DNA from: Bradyrhizobium sp. LTSP849
GTDB taxonomy: Bacteria; Pseudomonadota; Alphaproteobacteria; Rhizobiales; Xanthobacteraceae
Reading direction: 5' to 3'
DNA: 64,000 bases
NCBI RefSeq assembly: GCF_000938255.1
Contig: NZ_JYMR01000011.1
Coordinates: 1-64,000, forward strand
In this document: positions 62,856-64,000 of the stretch, in pieces
How positions within the stretch are numbered: the stretch's first letter is position 1
How the letters are laid out: each line of letters opens with the position of its first letter
Program-made: the position numbers and the translations under genes
The notes under the pieces: model-generated
What the model was told of the DNA's origin: nothing
Database searches by the model: none
Seen by the model: the letters and a program-made list of their open reading frames with translations, nothing else

Positions 62856-64000
62856 AATGGTGTCTCCAAAACCAATATTGGCGGGCTCGAGCCTCGCCGC
62901 ACTCACGCTTTTCTATCTCGGCGGCAGCGCCATGGCACAGACCGCACCGACCGGCGGCGTCACGACACTGCCCGGCATCGAAGTCGACGCCCCCAAACAA
63001 ACAACACCACCGCGCAAGCCCAAGGTCCGCGTCGTCACCGACAAGCGACGCGAAACGCCGGTTGTGCAGCCGCAGACGGAGGCGCAGGTCACCGCCGGCC
63101 GGAGCGAGAAGTTCGACACCGCGCGTCAGGCGATCCTCGCGCCCGCGGGCGCCACGACGCACACGCTCAATCGCCAGGCCATCGAGGCGCTGCCTCAGGG
63201 CACCAATGCCTCGCTGGACAAGGTGCTGTTGCAGTTCCCCGGCGTCACCCAGGATTCGGCCGCGAGCGGCGACCTGCATGTCCGCAACGAGCACGCCAAT
63301 CTGCAATACCGCATCAACGGCGTCATGCTTCCTGACGGCGTCGGCGCGTTCGGGCAGATTCTCGACACCGGCATCGTCGGCAGCCTCAGCCTGCTCACCG
63401 GCGCGCTGCCCGCGCAATATGGCCAGCGAACCGCGGGCGTGCTGGACATCCAGACCAAGGCCGACGCCTTCAACAATACCGGCGTCGTCGGCGTCTACGG
63501 CGGCAGCAACGGCACGATCTCGACGAATGTGGAATATGGCGGAACGGTCGGGCAGACCCAGTATTTCCTGTCGGGACGCTTTCTCCAGAACAATCTCGGC
63601 ATCGAGAACCCAACCCCGTCGGTCAATGCGATTCACGACCGCACCAACCAGGAGAAGGGATTTCTCTATCTCTCGACGATGATCGATCCGACCAGCCGCC
63701 TCACCTTCATGAGCGGCGTCTCGAACTCGACGTTCCAGATTCCCAACAATCCCGGCCAGACGCCGAATTTCACGGCCTTCGGTGTCTCGAACTTCGACTC
63801 GTCGCAGCTCAACGAGCACCAGAACGAGTTCAACCAATTCAACGTCGTCGCCTATCAGACATCGAACGGCGAGTTCGATACCCAGACGTCCTACTTCAAC
63901 CGCTATAGCCAGCTGCACTTCTATCCCGACACGGTCGGCGATCTCGTGTTCAACGGCGTGTCCTCGGACGTCTATCGCCAGAGCGTGGTCAACGGCATCC
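62856..64000 (+). CDS. TonB-dependent receptor, N-terminal 381 residues (runs off window)
   Basis: ATG 62856 with AGGA upstream opens a frame that stays open to the window end. It has a signal peptide (SLAALTLFYLGGSAMAQ), an N-terminal linker (TLPGIEVDAPKQTTPPRKPK), and the plug domain (IEALPQGTNASLDKVLLQFP, then YRINGVMLPDGVGAFGQILD and ALPAQYGQRTAGVLDIQTK). The start of the barrel follows. The Zur box upstream suggests zinc import, possibly with a zincophore; a ZnuD type is possible, but no His-rich loop is visible so far. Confidence 0.9.

Overview
The window reads as chromosomal DNA of a high-GC alphaproteobacterium, most likely Bradyrhizobium or a close Hyphomicrobiales relative. The evidence is a ccrM-type GANTC methyltransferase gene with GANTC sites around its own start, a fused cytochrome b/c1 gene (fbcH type) behind a Rieske gene, a fused anthranilate synthase trpE(G) with a Trp leader peptide, a GTTC-N7-GTTC type SOS box, a Zur-like palindrome, and several families of palindromic intergenic repeats of a kind common in Bradyrhizobium. 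No tRNA, rRNA, CRISPR array or intact mobile element was recognised; the only IS trace is an IS110-type transposase tail at the left edge.

Layout. 1-11 kb: IS110 remnant, GT39-like membrane protein, rnhB, SOS-box radical SAM gene, RMD1/DUF155 protein, small glycosyltransferase, MarR-GNAT fusion with a palindromic operator, moaB, YpfJ-type metallopeptidase, ccrM. 11-23 kb: GST, two tandem paralogous chemoreceptors, a frameshifted SnoaL-like gene divergent from a LysR gene that has lost its normal stop, a second GST, an FAD monooxygenase, a thioesterase, mutY, and a higBA locus whose toxin is frameshifted. 22.7-36 kb: DciA-like protein, DsbA-like protein, smc, Rsm22-like methyltransferase, LemA plus M48 protease, a pair of MinD/ParA-like P-loop proteins, GIY-YIG protein, apt, trpE(G) with attenuator. 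36-43.6 kb: dienelactone hydrolase, fbcFH, trmL, queE-queD, hemF-HAD hydrolase, YodC-like protein. 43.7-51.3 kb is accessory in character: a GntR-controlled catabolic cluster (amidohydrolase, MFS, isocitrate/isopropylmalate-type dehydrogenase), an exported protein between two short palindromic repeats, a TauD-like dioxygenase, a methyltransferase and a fatty-acid desaturase remnant. 51.3-64 kb: TauE-like exporter, a tightly overlapped cca/DUF6111/NUDIX/DUF1285 group, a MoxR-DUF58-BatA/DUF4159-large membrane protein operon, and a Zur-box locus with a small Cys-containing protein and a TonB-dependent receptor that runs off the right edge.

The strongest regulatory readings taken directly from the sequence are the trp leader peptide with hairpins, the Zur-like 23-bp palindrome, the SOS box before the radical SAM gene, the GANTC cluster at ccrM, and palindromic operators before MarR-GNAT, higBA, lysR and gntR. 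Four loci show decay: SnoaL (one extra base), higB (net -5 or +1), the desaturase fragment, and the lysR 3' end, which is fused to a repeat. I did not find one clearly new system. The least understood multigene units are the MoxR/DUF58/DUF4159 operon and the paired P-loop ATPases.
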